58,497 nucleotides of DNA from Shewanella sp. MBTL60-007 (GTDB lineage: Bacteria; Pseudomonadota; Gammaproteobacteria; Enterobacterales; Shewanellaceae): contig NZ_BPET01000032.1 of assembly GCF_019654915.1 (NCBI RefSeq), positions 1 through 58,497 of the forward strand, given 5' to 3'. Shown here piece after piece: positions 1 to 9,288 of the stretch. The notes beneath the pieces are model-generated. The model worked only from the letters and a program-made list of their open reading frames with translations, did not search any database and was not told the origin of the DNA. The position numbers were made by a program, and so were the translations under genes. Position 1 is the stretch's first letter. Every line of letters starts with the position of its first letter.

Positions 1-475
1 CTTTATCTTTTCCGGCTTTTACCGTCTCTGCTCTTACCGTCTTAGCCTTTCCGGCTTTTACCGTCTCTGCTCTTACCGTCTTAGCCTTTCCGGCCTTTCT
101 CAGCTCTTCCTAGAACCTAGAATCTAGAACGCTTCGCGGCTAGAGCGGACTTCGTCCTGCTAGAAAAAGCAAAAGCCAAAGGCTCCAAGTTGTTATCTTT
201 TGATTTTCCGCTTTATCTTTTCCGGCTTTTACCGTCTCTGCTCTTACCGTCTTAGCCTTTCCGGCTTTTACCGTCTCTGCTCTTACCGTCTTAGCCTTTC
301 CGGCCTTTCTCAGCTCTTCCTAGAACCTAGAATCTAGGACGCTTCGCGGCTAGAGCGGACTTCGTCCTGCTAGAAAAAGCAAAAGCCAAAGGCTCCAAGT
401 TGTTATCTTTTGATTTTCCGCTTTATCTTTTCCGGCCTTTACCGTCTCAGCCTTTCCGGCTCTTCCCCGGCTTTT
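1..475. repeat. Tandem 210-bp modular intergenic repeat (two full copies plus a partial third)
   Basis: Copies begin at 1, 211 and 421, an exact 210-bp period with only isolated base changes. Each copy has a pyrimidine-rich tract that itself contains a 39-bp direct repeat (from about 12 and 51, again from 222 and 261), then a CTAG heptamer ladder with TAG at 111, 118 and 125, then a GCTTCGC mini-hairpin and a hairpin AGCGGAC/TTC/GTCCTGCT (140-163 and 350-373), then an A-rich linker. The same parts recur in the blocks at 19318, 34325 and 45829. The left edge is cut by the window. Confidence 0.9.
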
Positions 476-477
476 AA

Positions 478-506
478 ACAAAAAAGCGATGCTCATAGAG
501 CATCGC
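478..506 (-). terminator. Rho-independent terminator of brnQ
   Basis: A perfect 9-bp stem GCGATGCTC/GAGCATCGC with loop ATA is followed, reading the minus strand, by a run of six T. It lies about 50 bp beyond the brnQ stop codon and separates the gene from the repeat block. Confidence 0.85.
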
Positions 507-558
507 CTCAATATTATGCCATCGAACTGGCTTAAGCTATTAGCTTTAACGGCTAGCT

Positions 559-1890
559 TTAGTTAACCGCTAACTGCTCGCTTGGCTTTTTAACCAGCAT
601 ACAAGCGATAATTGCGATAGCCGTTGGTAGTAACCAAGCCATACCTTCGTTATGCAGTGGCATAAAGTTCAATACACTAACGTCAACACCCGCAGCCTTG
701 ATGCCATCGATGATGCCGAAAAATAATGCAACACTCAGTACGATGCGATGAGCCGCTTTTGCATTAGCGAAACGCTCGGTTAAGAATGTCACTGCAACCA
801 ATGCGATAGCTACAGGGTAAACCGTCATAAGTACTGGAACGCTGATACTGATTAGCTGAGCTAAACCTACGTTAGCGATAGTCGCACAAACAACACTAAC
901 CACCACAACGAAACGACGGTAAGAGATCTTTGGTAGTAGCTCGTTAAAGTACTCACTACAGGCACTAATAAGACCTACAGCTGTAGTCAAACAGGCTAAT
1001 GTCACAACAGATGACAATAGAACCATGCCGCTTGCGCCAAATTTGGCTGTAACATAGTTAGTTAAAATCACACCGCCATTCTCTGCGCCAACCGCTAAAT
1101 CGCCTGCCGTAGCACCTAAATAGAACAGTGAAACATAAACAAATGCCAAACCTGCCGCCGCAATCAAGGCTGCTTTAATCAAATAGTTAGTCTGTGCTTT
1201 TGGCTCAGTAACACCTTTCTTACGTAAGATATCGATGATCAACATACCGAAGATCAATGAAGCTAAGGTATCCATGGTGTTATAGCCTTCCAAGATCCCC
1301 TTAGTTAGCGGGCTAGCTTGATAATCACCCACTGCGGCGCCGATATCGCTACCTGGGATCACGATAACAGAGATCGCTAGGCCAACTAATAATAAGATAA
1401 GGATAGGCGTTAATACTTTACCTACGCTGTCGAGTAGCTTACCTGGGAACAGAGCTAGTACCATAGAGAGACCGAAGAAACCTAAGGTATAAATAAGCTG
1501 TGCAATGTTGAACGTTAGACCCGCAATCATAAAGGTCGCGCTGGTGTCAGTTAGAAACGGCTTAAAGCCCACTTCATAAGCAACCAGTCCGGTTCTTGGT
1601 GCGGCGAACGCAGGACCTATAATGATGAAAATAGAGACGGCTAATGCAGTCGCAGCGATGGGAGGCAGCAATTGCATTATTTTACCGTTCGCTTTAGCGA
1701 CAGCAATAAGAGTAATAAGAGGAAGGCCGACCGCAGTAATCAGGAAGCCAAACATAGCTAGCGTGATATTTTCACCCGCTAAGAAACCCGCTAACGGAGG
1801 GAAAATTAAGTTACCCGCCCCCAAAAAGAACGCGAAGGTCATGAAACCCAAGCCTATCGTATCCGTGATACTCATTTGATTATTCTGCAC
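559..1890 (-). CDS. brnQ: Branched-chain amino acid:cation symporter (LIVCS family)
   Basis: This is a 443-residue, very hydrophobic protein with about 12 predicted membrane segments. It matches BrnQ (LIVCS family), which imports leucine, isoleucine and valine with Na+ or H+ across the inner membrane. The family-typical start GLGFMTFAFFLGAGNLIFPP is plain near residues 13-33, and the length is normal for the family. The first codon used is GTG at 1890, preceded by GGGGCAG; an in-frame ATG at 1875 is an alternative but has no ribosome-binding site. The gene is monocistronic, with its own terminator at 478-506. A 7-bp inverted repeat about 90 bp upstream may be an operator. Confidence 0.93.
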   Translation of the reverse strand: MQNNQMSITDTIGLGFMTFAFFLGAGNLIFPPLAGFLAGENITLAMFGFLITAVGLPLITLIAVAKANGKIMQLLPPIAATALAVSIFIIIGPAFAAPRTGLVAYEVGFKPFLTDTSATFMIAGLTFNIAQLIYTLGFFGLSMVLALFPGKLLDSVGKVLTPILILLLVGLAISVIVIPGSDIGAAVGDYQASPLTKGILEGYNTMDTLASLIFGMLIIDILRKKGVTEPKAQTNYLIKAALIAAAGLAFVYVSLFYLGATAGDLAVGAENGGVILTNYVTAKFGASGMVLLSSVVTLACLTTAVGLISACSEYFNELLPKISYRRFVVVVSVVCATIANVGLAQLISISVPVLMTVYPVAIALVAVTFLTERFANAKAAHRIVLSVALFFGIIDGIKAAGVDVSVLNFMPLHNEGMAWLLPTAIAIIACMLVKKPSEQLAVN

Positions 1891-2423
1891 TTTACTGCCC
1901 CATCATAATTTTATTTAGTTAATTATTTCGTGCCATCACATTCCTAAGGCACCACTTAGGTTAATGACAAAAAAATGTGTAATCTTTACTTTACACAGCT
2001 CCGTGGTAAATAGGGCCTATTCTTGGCGAGTTTTTGAACAGCAGCGGAAAAAGTAACGCTTCAATTGCTTTAAAACTGGTTTACCTTCTCTAAAATTGAG
2101 CTTTTACCCAACAAAGAGGGGCATACTATTAACAGAGTCGTTATAAACAAACAAGCAGGCATACGGAAAAACGGCCAATCTCGATACAAAGCGCAACAAG
2201 CCAGCAACAGAATAGTCCCATTACTTACATTCACCCCATGAGCACCCACAAGCTGACACATCCGCTTTAATAGCCAGCATGCTGTTCAAAGTGAGTAACC
2301 ACTTACATGCAAAAACGCTAAAGCTTGCTTAAAGCATTAACAATTAAACTTAGATTAGTAGATTACGCTATACGCTTGATTAGCGTACAATTAGCTTAAC
2401 AGTTCAAATCAACTCTTGTTGCA
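1891..2423. other. Intergenic region brnQ / trmN6 (divergent)
   Basis: This holds the divergent promoters of brnQ and the methyltransferase. The only clear structure is the inverted repeat at 1976-1997. A 63-codon minus-strand reading frame at 2070-2261 encodes a hydrophobic peptide without a convincing ribosome-binding site and is not called. Confidence 0.5.
1976..1997. promoter_or_regulatory. Candidate operator upstream of brnQ
   Basis: The inverted repeat TGTGTAA-N8-TTACACA has perfect 7-bp arms and lies 86-107 bp upstream of the brnQ start, a usual place for a regulator of an amino acid transporter. The cognate protein cannot be named from sequence. Confidence 0.35.
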
Positions 2424-3182
2424 ATGCCATTTACCTTCAAACTATTTCATGTCGATGACAGCCGCTGCGGCATGCCTGTTAGCACCGATGGTGTACTTCT
2501 AGGCGCTTGGGCACCATTAGTACAGGCCAAGACCATACTCGATATTGGCGCAGGCAGCGGCCTATTAAGCCTGATGGCCGCACAACGCAGCCAAGCTCAG
2601 ATCACCGCCATCGAGCTCGACAGCAATGCCGCCCTAGACTGTCAGCAAAACTTCGATGCCAGCCATTGGTCTGAACGCCTTGAAGTTATCTGCTGTGATA
2701 TCCAAGCCTACTGCCAACATGAACCACAGCGACAGTTTGAGCATATCGTCTGTAATCCGCCCTATTTTGCCAATGGGCCACAATCAAGCGATGCCTCAAG
2801 GGCAGCGGCACGCCATACTGACAGCTTAAGCTTCGACGCCTTACTGAGCGCCATTAAACAGCTACTGGCACCACAAGGAGCAGCGAGCCTGATTTTACCT
2901 ACCGAGTCAGTCAAGCTATTTGAGAGTAAGTTGAGCCAATATAAGCTCACGCTAAGTCAAAAATTGCTGGCCGCCAGTGTTGAGGGTAAAGCGGCAAATC
3001 GACAGGTATTAGTGCTGCGTCATGCTCTCCTCGCTACAGATGCTCCGAATAGCACAACCGAGCCAAGAGTTGCAGACAATCTTGAAGCGATTAACGAACA
3101 GCAACTTTATATTCGTCAGAAAAATGGCCAGTACAGCCAAGCCTTTAACCTATTGAGCCGAGATTTTTATTTAAAGCTTTAA
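2424..3182 (+). CDS. trmN6: tRNA1(Val) (adenine(37)-N6)-methyltransferase
   Basis: The 252-residue protein is a class I SAM-dependent methyltransferase of the YfiC/TrmN6 type, which puts N6-methyl on A37 of tRNA-Val. The SAM-binding motif [11 protein letters not shown] lies near residue 40 and the N6-adenine methyltransferase signature VCNPPYF near residue 110. The N-terminal segment [14 protein letters not shown] is typical of this subfamily. Length fits the family (about 245). It ends 69 bp before srmB on the same strand; in enterobacteria yfiC and srmB are also neighbours, but divergent. The ATG start has no strong ribosome-binding site. Confidence 0.9.
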   Translation: MPFTFKLFHVDDSRCGMPVSTDGVLLGAWAPLVQAKTILDIGAGSGLLSLMAAQRSQAQITAIELDSNAALDCQQNFDASHWSERLEVICCDIQAYCQHEPQRQFEHIVCNPPYFANGPQSSDASRAAARHTDSLSFDALLSAIKQLLAPQGAASLILPTESVKLFESKLSQYKLTLSQKLLAASVEGKAANRQVLVLRHALLATDAPNSTTEPRVADNLEAINEQQLYIRQKNGQYSQAFNLLSRDFYLKL

Positions 3183-3251
3183 GGATCTGGTGATCTAATC
3201 GTTTCAAGTCGCTTCTATAAGCTTTATAATGTCCGGCTATTATTTATTGAG

Positions 3252-4487
3252 ATGCCACGCATGCAATTTGAAGATCTCCAGCTTGACCCTTGTTTGTTAG
3301 AGTCATTAAAAGCAATGGGCCACAACAAGCCCACTACGATACAACAACAAACAATCCCAGTTGCCATGGAGCAAAGGGATATCTTGGCGCGCGCGCCAAC
3401 GGGTACGGGTAAAACTGCAAGCTTTCTTCTGCCAGCGTTGCAACACCTAATCGACTTTCCACGTCGATATGGCGGCCGAGCGCGTGTATTAATCCTGACG
3501 CCTACTCGAGAACTTGCGAGCCAAATTCATCGCTATGCCAGCCACCTTGCCACAGGCCTAGGTCTTGACACCGTCATCATCACAGGTGGTGTTCCTTACG
3601 GTCCTCAAGAGGAAGCGCTACAGAAGAACGTTGACATCTTAGTGGCGACTCCAGGCCGTTTGATGGAGTACTTAGATAAGGGGCACTTCAACGCCGAAGA
3701 CGTTGAAATACTGGTGATAGATGAAGCCGACCGCATGCTAGATATGGGCTTCTCGGCTGTGGTTGAGAGCATTGCAATCGAGTCGGTTGGCCGTAAGCAA
3801 ACCATGCTGTTCTCTGCAACGCTTGAAGGCAGCGACGTGGGTCGTTTCTCACATCAGTTGCTAACTAACCCAGTTAGACTAGAGGCAGAAGCACCACGCA
3901 GTGAAAAAGCCAAGATCCATCAATGGATCCATCTAGCCGATGACAAAGCCCATAAGTTTGCATTGCTGGCAGCACTTTTAAAGCAAGAAGAAGTTCAGCG
4001 CACCATCGTTTTCGTTAAGACCCGTGAAGCGGTTGCTAGCCTTGAAGGCCTGCTACAAAAAGAAGGCATCGCTTGTGCGTTTATGCGTGGCGATATGGAG
4101 CAAAAAGCCCGTTTCCAAGCACTAGGTCGTTTCACCAAAGGTGAAGTCAATATCTTACTCGCAACTGATGTTGCTGCACGGGGTATCGACATTGACGGTA
4201 TTACCCATGTTATCAACTATGACATGCCACGCTCTGCAGACACTTACGTTCACCGTATCGGTCGTACGGGCCGCGCTGGCGCCAAAGGCACTGCTATATC
4301 ATTGGTTGAAGCCCATGATATCCGCGTAGTCGGTAAAATTGAGCGCTATATTGGTCAGCCTCTTAAGCGTCGTTTCATTAAAGATCTACGCCCTAAAAAC
4401 AAAGAAGCTAAGCCACCAGGAAAGAAGAAAGCAGGTCCAGAAGGCAAAAACTTTAGTAAGAAAAGCAAGAAGAAAAAGAAGAAGTAA
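3252..4487 (+). CDS. srmB: DEAD-box ATP-dependent RNA helicase SrmB
   Basis: The 411-residue DEAD-box helicase shows the Q motif (KPTTIQQQTIP), Walker A (APTGTGKT), Ia (PTRELA), DEAD box (VIDEADRMLDMGF), SAT (LFSATLEG), ARGIDI and HRIGRTGRAG in the expected order. A lysine-rich tail (about residues 375-411) resembles the basic RNA-binding tail of SrmB, a factor in assembly of the 50S ribosomal subunit. The neighbouring trmN6 supports SrmB over RhlE or DbpA. A strong terminator follows at 4508. Confidence 0.88.
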   Translation: MPRMQFEDLQLDPCLLESLKAMGHNKPTTIQQQTIPVAMEQRDILARAPTGTGKTASFLLPALQHLIDFPRRYGGRARVLILTPTRELASQIHRYASHLATGLGLDTVIITGGVPYGPQEEALQKNVDILVATPGRLMEYLDKGHFNAEDVEILVIDEADRMLDMGFSAVVESIAIESVGRKQTMLFSATLEGSDVGRFSHQLLTNPVRLEAEAPRSEKAKIHQWIHLADDKAHKFALLAALLKQEEVQRTIVFVKTREAVASLEGLLQKEGIACAFMRGDMEQKARFQALGRFTKGEVNILLATDVAARGIDIDGITHVINYDMPRSADTYVHRIGRTGRAGAKGTAISLVEAHDIRVVGKIERYIGQPLKRRFIKDLRPKNKEAKPPGKKKAGPEGKNFSKKSKKKKKK

Positions 4488-4507
4488 GATTCGTTTTTCT
4501 TAACCAA

Positions 4508-4532
4508 AAGGGTCACATCACGTGACCCTTTT
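4508..4532 (+). terminator. Rho-independent terminator of srmB
   Basis: The stem AAGGGTCAC/GTGACCCTT is followed by TTCTGTTT, 20 bp after the srmB stop codon. Confidence 0.8.
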
Positions 4533-4670
4533 CTGTTTGTACCAATTCCCTCAGCAACTCGCTATCTCATTGCGTTCGATAAGCAAAACTTAAGAACAAC
4601 CTTAACGCCACATAATGAAACATATTATTTACAAATAAAGATGTTACCTTGACTCTGACTCTGGTAATTT

Positions 4671-5930
4671 ATGCAATTAGAAAAATCTATGCATGGAAAA
4701 GCAGATCAGATGATAAATAAAATTAAAACAATACTTAGGAGAATGACTCCTCTCTTTATTCTTCTGGCCTTTATTATCGCCGCTCAAATTCTGATTAGTA
4801 CCAAGGAAGCACCTGAGCAGAAAGCCGATACCGCGCCCGTCCCTATTGTTGATGTCACCGAAGTAAAACGCCAAACCGTGTCACTCAACCTGCCCTCTTA
4901 TGGAGTGGTAACGCCAAAATATAAGACGCAGTTAGTCACCGAAGTACAGGGGCGCATGTTGTCTATCTCGGCTAATTTTGTAGCCGGTGGCGTGGTAAAA
5001 AAAGGGGATGAGTTAGCCGTTATTGAGCCATCTGATTACGAGGCGGATCTAATGCAAGCGCAGGCCTCTCTGGCCAAAGCTAAGGCAGCCCTAGAGGAGG
5101 AGCGCGCCAAGGGGGAAGTGGCAAAGAATGACTGGAAAGGTTATGACGGCGGCATTCCACCTGAACTTGGCCTACGTCTCCCACAGCTCAAACAAGAACA
5201 AGCCAATGTTAAGTTCCAGCAGGCAGCCCTTGCTCGGGCACAGCGTAATCTTGAGCGTACGGTTATTCGTGCGCCATTCGATGGCATCATCAAGGCTCGC
5301 AACGTCGATCTTGGTCAGTACGTCACTCTAGGCACTAACTTAGGTGAATTGTATGACACCCGCATCGCCGAGGTGAGGCTACCGCTATCGAATAATGATC
5401 TAGCTTATCTCGAATCCGTCGACAATCCTGACACCGATGTTAGCCTAAGTGCCGATCTCGCTGGTCGAGTGATCACTTGGCAGGGACAGATTGTACGTAG
5501 CGAAGGGGTTATCGATGCTGAAAATCGTATGGTTTTCCTCGTTGCCGAAGTCAAAGATCCCTACCTACGCGATAACCGAGTAGAAGGCCAGCTACCACTG
5601 AAATACGGCACCTTTGTTACCGCAGTGATTAAGGGGCGTACCGTAGACGGCATCGTCAAGTTGCCACGTCATTTAGTGCGGGATAATAAAGTCACTATTG
5701 TTAATAGCGACAATAGCATCGAACTTCGCAGCGTCAATGTGGTGCGCACCGATCTGGAAAGTGTCTACATCAAGGACAGCCTCAACGATGGTGAGCGCGT
5801 GTCACTGACGAACCTGAGCAATGCTGAGGACGGCCAGATAGTCAAGGTTGTCGGCGAGGATTCTAGCTCTAATCAAGAGTCTCAGAGTGAACGCAGTGAA
5901 GAGCAGCTCGCTAGTGCGGGTGGTCAATAA
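4671..5930 (+). CDS. RND efflux periplasmic adaptor (membrane fusion protein)
   Basis: The 419-residue protein has an N-terminal membrane anchor (about residues 28-44, LFILLAFIIAAQILIS), then the HlyD/AcrA layout: a split lipoyl domain (VVKKGDELAVIEPSDYEADL and IRAPFDGIIKARNVDLGQYV) around an alpha-helical hairpin (about residues 120-190), then beta-barrel and membrane-proximal domains, and a Ser/Glu-rich tail. It would bridge the permease encoded next to it to an outer membrane channel. The stop overlaps the permease start by one base (TAATG), which implies translational coupling. Other possible starts are ATGs at 4689 and 4710; none has a clear ribosome-binding site. No TolC-like gene is in the window. 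Confidence 0.9.
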   Translation: MQLEKSMHGKADQMINKIKTILRRMTPLFILLAFIIAAQILISTKEAPEQKADTAPVPIVDVTEVKRQTVSLNLPSYGVVTPKYKTQLVTEVQGRMLSISANFVAGGVVKKGDELAVIEPSDYEADLMQAQASLAKAKAALEEERAKGEVAKNDWKGYDGGIPPELGLRLPQLKQEQANVKFQQAALARAQRNLERTVIRAPFDGIIKARNVDLGQYVTLGTNLGELYDTRIAEVRLPLSNNDLAYLESVDNPDTDVSLSADLAGRVITWQGQIVRSEGVIDAENRMVFLVAEVKDPYLRDNRVEGQLPLKYGTFVTAVIKGRTVDGIVKLPRHLVRDNKVTIVNSDNSIELRSVNVVRTDLESVYIKDSLNDGERVSLTNLSNAEDGQIVKVVGEDSSSNQESQSERSEEQLASAGGQ

Positions 5931-8900
5931 TGAACGGCCAAAACGACACCCAGAAAGGGATTATCGCCTGGTTTGCCCGTAACAGTGTGGCAGCCAACCT
6001 ATTAATGTGGATCTTAATCATAGGCGGCCTGTTCAGCACCTTGATCATCAACAAGGAAGTTTTCCCCTCGTTTGAACTGAACTACCTACAGATCTCCGTT
6101 GCCTACCCTGGTGCCGCCCCTCAAGAGATTGAGGAGGGGATCAATATTAAGATTGAGGAAGCGATCCAAGATATTAATGGCATCAAGAAGGTCTCCTCAG
6201 TTGCCAGCGAAGGAGTGGGTAACGTCACTATTGAGGTCGAAGATAGTTATGATCCGCAAGATATTCTCGATGAAGCCAAACTGCGCATCGATGCTATCTC
6301 CACCTTCCCGGTTAACATCGAGAAACCCAATATTTTCCGTCTAAAACCAGAAAATAATGTAATCTGGATTTCGGTCTACGGTGATCAATCTCTGCAAGAG
6401 ATGAAAGAGTTAGCCAAGAGCATTCGCGATGAGGTCGCCCTGCTTCCTGCGGTAACCCGCGCCCAAGTCACCGGCGTACGCGAATACGAGATTGGAATTG
6501 AGCTGTCTGAAGATAAACTCAGGGAGTATGGTCTAACCTTTTCTCAGGTGGCACAGGCGGTACAGAATTCCTCTATCGATCTACCCGGCGGCTCGATTCG
6601 TGCTAAAGATGGCGATATCTTGCTACGCACCAAGGGGCAAGCCTATACCGGCGAAGACTTCTCTCAGATAGTCGTCAGCACTCGTCCCGATGGTAGCCGA
6701 GTCATGCTGCCGCAGGTAGCCACGATTAATGATAGCTTCGAAGAACGTCTTGAGTACACCCGCTTTAATGGCCAACCTGCGGCGATCATCGAAGTACTTA
6801 GTGTCGACGACCAAAATGCATTGGATATTTCCGAGCAAGTTAAGGCGTATATAGAGCAAAAACGTGACGCCCTACCGGTCGGCGCTAAGCTGGATACCTG
6901 GGGCGATCTCACCCATTACCTTAAGGGACGATTGAACATGATGTTGTCGAACATGTTCTACGGTGCCTTGTTGGTATTCATTATCCTAGCGCTCTTTCTA
7001 GAGATTAAGCTGGCCTTCTGGGTGATGATGGGGCTGCCAGTGTGTTTCTTAGGAGCCATGCTGTTTATGCCGCTAGAGCCCTTCTCGCTATCAATCAATA
7101 TGCTGACCCTGTTTGCCTTCATACTGGTGCTGGGGATAGTCGTCGATGACGCCATCGTCATCGGCGAGAGTGCCTATACGGAGATCGAAGAGAAGGGGCA
7201 CTCCTTAGAAAACGTCGTCAAGGGCGCCAAGAAAGTCGCCATGCCAGCCACCTTCGGAGTCCTAACCACCATAGCGGCCTTTATGCCTATGCTGATGGTA
7301 TCGGGGCCACAAGGGATCATCTGGAAATCCATCGGCATGATAGTGATCTTGTGTCTGCTGTTCTCCTTGGTGGAGTCAAAACTTATCCTGCCCTCTCACC
7401 TTGCCCATATGAAACCACGTAAACCAAGAGAGCAACTAGGCTTACTTGGTCGTTTAAAGGCGGGGTTGAATGACAAGGTGCAGTACTTTATCCATAACCA
7501 GTATCGTCCGTTCTTGGAGCGCTGTATCGTACAGCGCTACAACACGGTAGCCGTTTTTGTTGGAGTCCTTATTCTTTCCATCGCGCTGGTTCTCAGTGGT
7601 CAGGTGCGCTGGGTCTTCTTCCCCGATATCCCGTCTGACTTTATCCAAGTTCGTCTCGATATGGATGAGGGCAGCTCAGAAGAGAATACCCTTAAAGTCG
7701 TGCAAGAGGTGGAGGAAGCGCTATATGCGATGAACACTCAGATGGAAGAAGAGCTAGGCTACCCCGTGGTCAAGCACAGCTTTATCAACATGAGCTCTCG
7801 TACCTCAGCCTTCCTGTTTGCCGAACTGACTAAGGGTGAAGATCGTGATGTCGATGGCGAAGCCATCGCTAGCGCTTGGCGTAAACAGTTACCCGAGTTA
7901 GTCGCGGTTAAGAAGTTGAATATCAATGCCAGCACTAATGATGCCGGCGGCGATATCTCCTTTAGACTGACATCGAACAACCTCGAGCAGTTATCGAAGG
8001 CTTCAGAGGAGCTAAAGCAGAAGCTTCGCAGCTACGAAGGGGTGTACGATATTTCCGATAACTTCTCCTCCGGTAGCCAAGAGATCAAGCTAAAGATCCG
8101 CCCCGAAGCCGAAGCATTAGGCCTGACACTGTCTGATCTTGCGCGCCAAGTGCGTTATGGTTTCTATGGTTATGAAGCCCAGCGTATTTTGCGTAATAAA
8201 GAGGAAGTTAAGGTGATGGTGCGCTACCCACTAGAGCAGCGCCGCACCGTAGGTCATCTTGAGAACATGCTTATTCGCACACCAAGTGGCGCTGCAGTGC
8301 CATTCTCCACGGTGGCCGAGCTGGAACTGGGTGACTCTTACTCTTCGATTACTCGTGTCGATGGTCGCCGTGCGATTACCATTATCGCCAACGCTGACAC
8401 CAATAAGGTTGAGCCATCAAAAGTCGTTGGCGAGATCCAAGAGGATTTCTTACCCACACTTCAGGCTAAATACCCGAATATCTCTACTGCACTCGATGGC
8501 GGCAGTGCCGATGAGCAGAGCGCGCTAATTAGCTTATTACAAGGCTTCTTCTTCGCGCTGTTTACCATCTACGCCCTGATGGCGATTCCGCTGAAATCTT
8601 ATAGCCAGCCGCTGATCATCATGTCGGTGATCCCCTTTGGTATGATCGGGGCCCTATTCGGCCACTTCATCCTAGGGCTGAATATGAGTATCTTAAGCCT
8701 CTGTGGCATCGTTGCACTGGCGGGTGTAGTGGTTAATGACTCCCTAATCTTGGTTGACTTCGTTAATCGTGCCCGCGCCGAGGGACACAGTATTGTCAAG
8801 GCGGCGGTTAATTCTGGTTGTTACCGTTTCAGGGCTATCATCCTGACCTCGCTCACCACCTTTGTCGGCTTAGTACCTATTCTGCTTGAGCGAAGCCTAC

Positions 8901-9082
8901 AGGCACAGATTGTGATCCCTATGGCAGCATCCTTAGCGTTCGGTATTTTATTCTCTACCGTAGTGACTTTAATCTTGGTGCCAATTCTGTACATTATCTT
9001 AGACGATATCAGGCGAAGCTTTAGACGTTTCTTCCACTGGTGGTGGCAACCAAAATCGGCTCAGGAGCAAGCTCAGATCTAA
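5930..9082 (+). CDS. RND-family efflux permease (AcrB-like inner membrane pump)
   Basis: The 1050-residue protein has the RND layout: TM1 (about residues 19-36), a large periplasmic loop, TM2-6 (about 335-480), a second loop and TM7-12 (about 860-1035). The paired aspartates of proton relay are present in TM4 (LGIVVDDAIVIGES). It pumps a hydrophobic or amphiphilic compound from the inner membrane or periplasm through a tripartite complex with the adaptor upstream. The pair resembles the adaptor/permease units common in Shewanella and Vibrio that carry no specific local regulator. The substrate cannot be inferred. A terminator follows at 9141. Confidence 0.92.
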   Translation: MNGQNDTQKGIIAWFARNSVAANLLMWILIIGGLFSTLIINKEVFPSFELNYLQISVAYPGAAPQEIEEGINIKIEEAIQDINGIKKVSSVASEGVGNVTIEVEDSYDPQDILDEAKLRIDAISTFPVNIEKPNIFRLKPENNVIWISVYGDQSLQEMKELAKSIRDEVALLPAVTRAQVTGVREYEIGIELSEDKLREYGLTFSQVAQAVQNSSIDLPGGSIRAKDGDILLRTKGQAYTGEDFSQIVVSTRPDGSRVMLPQVATINDSFEERLEYTRFNGQPAAIIEVLSVDDQNALDISEQVKAYIEQKRDALPVGAKLDTWGDLTHYLKGRLNMMLSNMFYGALLVFIILALFLEIKLAFWVMMGLPVCFLGAMLFMPLEPFSLSINMLTLFAFILVLGIVVDDAIVIGESAYTEIEEKGHSLENVVKGAKKVAMPATFGVLTTIAAFMPMLMVSGPQGIIWKSIGMIVILCLLFSLVESKLILPSHLAHMKPRKPREQLGLLGRLKAGLNDKVQYFIHNQYRPFLERCIVQRYNTVAVFVGVLILSIALVLSGQVRWVFFPDIPSDFIQVRLDMDEGSSEENTLKVVQEVEEALYAMNTQMEEELGYPVVKHSFINMSSRTSAFLFAELTKGEDRDVDGEAIASAWRKQLPELVAVKKLNINASTNDAGGDISFRLTSNNLEQLSKASEELKQKLRSYEGVYDISDNFSSGSQEIKLKIRPEAEALGLTLSDLARQVRYGFYGYEAQRILRNKEEVKVMVRYPLEQRRTVGHLENMLIRTPSGAAVPFSTVAELELGDSYSSITRVDGRRAITIIANADTNKVEPSKVVGEIQEDFLPTLQAKYPNISTALDGGSADEQSALISLLQGFFFALFTIYALMAIPLKSYSQPLIIMSVIPFGMIGALFGHFILGLNMSILSLCGIVALAGVVVNDSLILVDFVNRARAEGHSIVKAAVNSGCYRFRAIILTSLTTFVGLVPILLERSLQAQIVIPMAASLAFGILFSTVVTLILVPILYIILDDIRRSFRRFFHWWWQPKSAQEQAQI

Positions 9083-9140
9083 TATCTTAAAATGCCCCAG
9101 AGCAAGAGCAACAACACGGGTGTTAAAAACGCAAGTTAAC

Positions 9141-9168
9141 AAAGGGAGGCATTTTGCCTCCCTTCTTA
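9141..9168 (+). terminator. Rho-independent terminator of the RND operon
   Basis: The stem AAGGGAGGC/GCCTCCCTT with loop ATTTT is followed by CTTATA, about 60 bp after the permease stop. Confidence 0.75.
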
Positions 9169-9288
9169 TACAGATAGGTATCAATACATTTTTGAAGGCT
9201 ACAATGCCGTCAGAATCCGATCTAGCAAACAGATTTCAATCGACTTAACCGTTATGCTTGGCGGTCTTATTTTCAGCAAGATGCTCTC

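Noticed and set aside
2070..2261. 63-codon hydrophobic reading frame on the minus strand between brnQ and trmN6
   Set aside because: No convincing ribosome-binding site, no recognised family, and it lies in a divergent promoter region.
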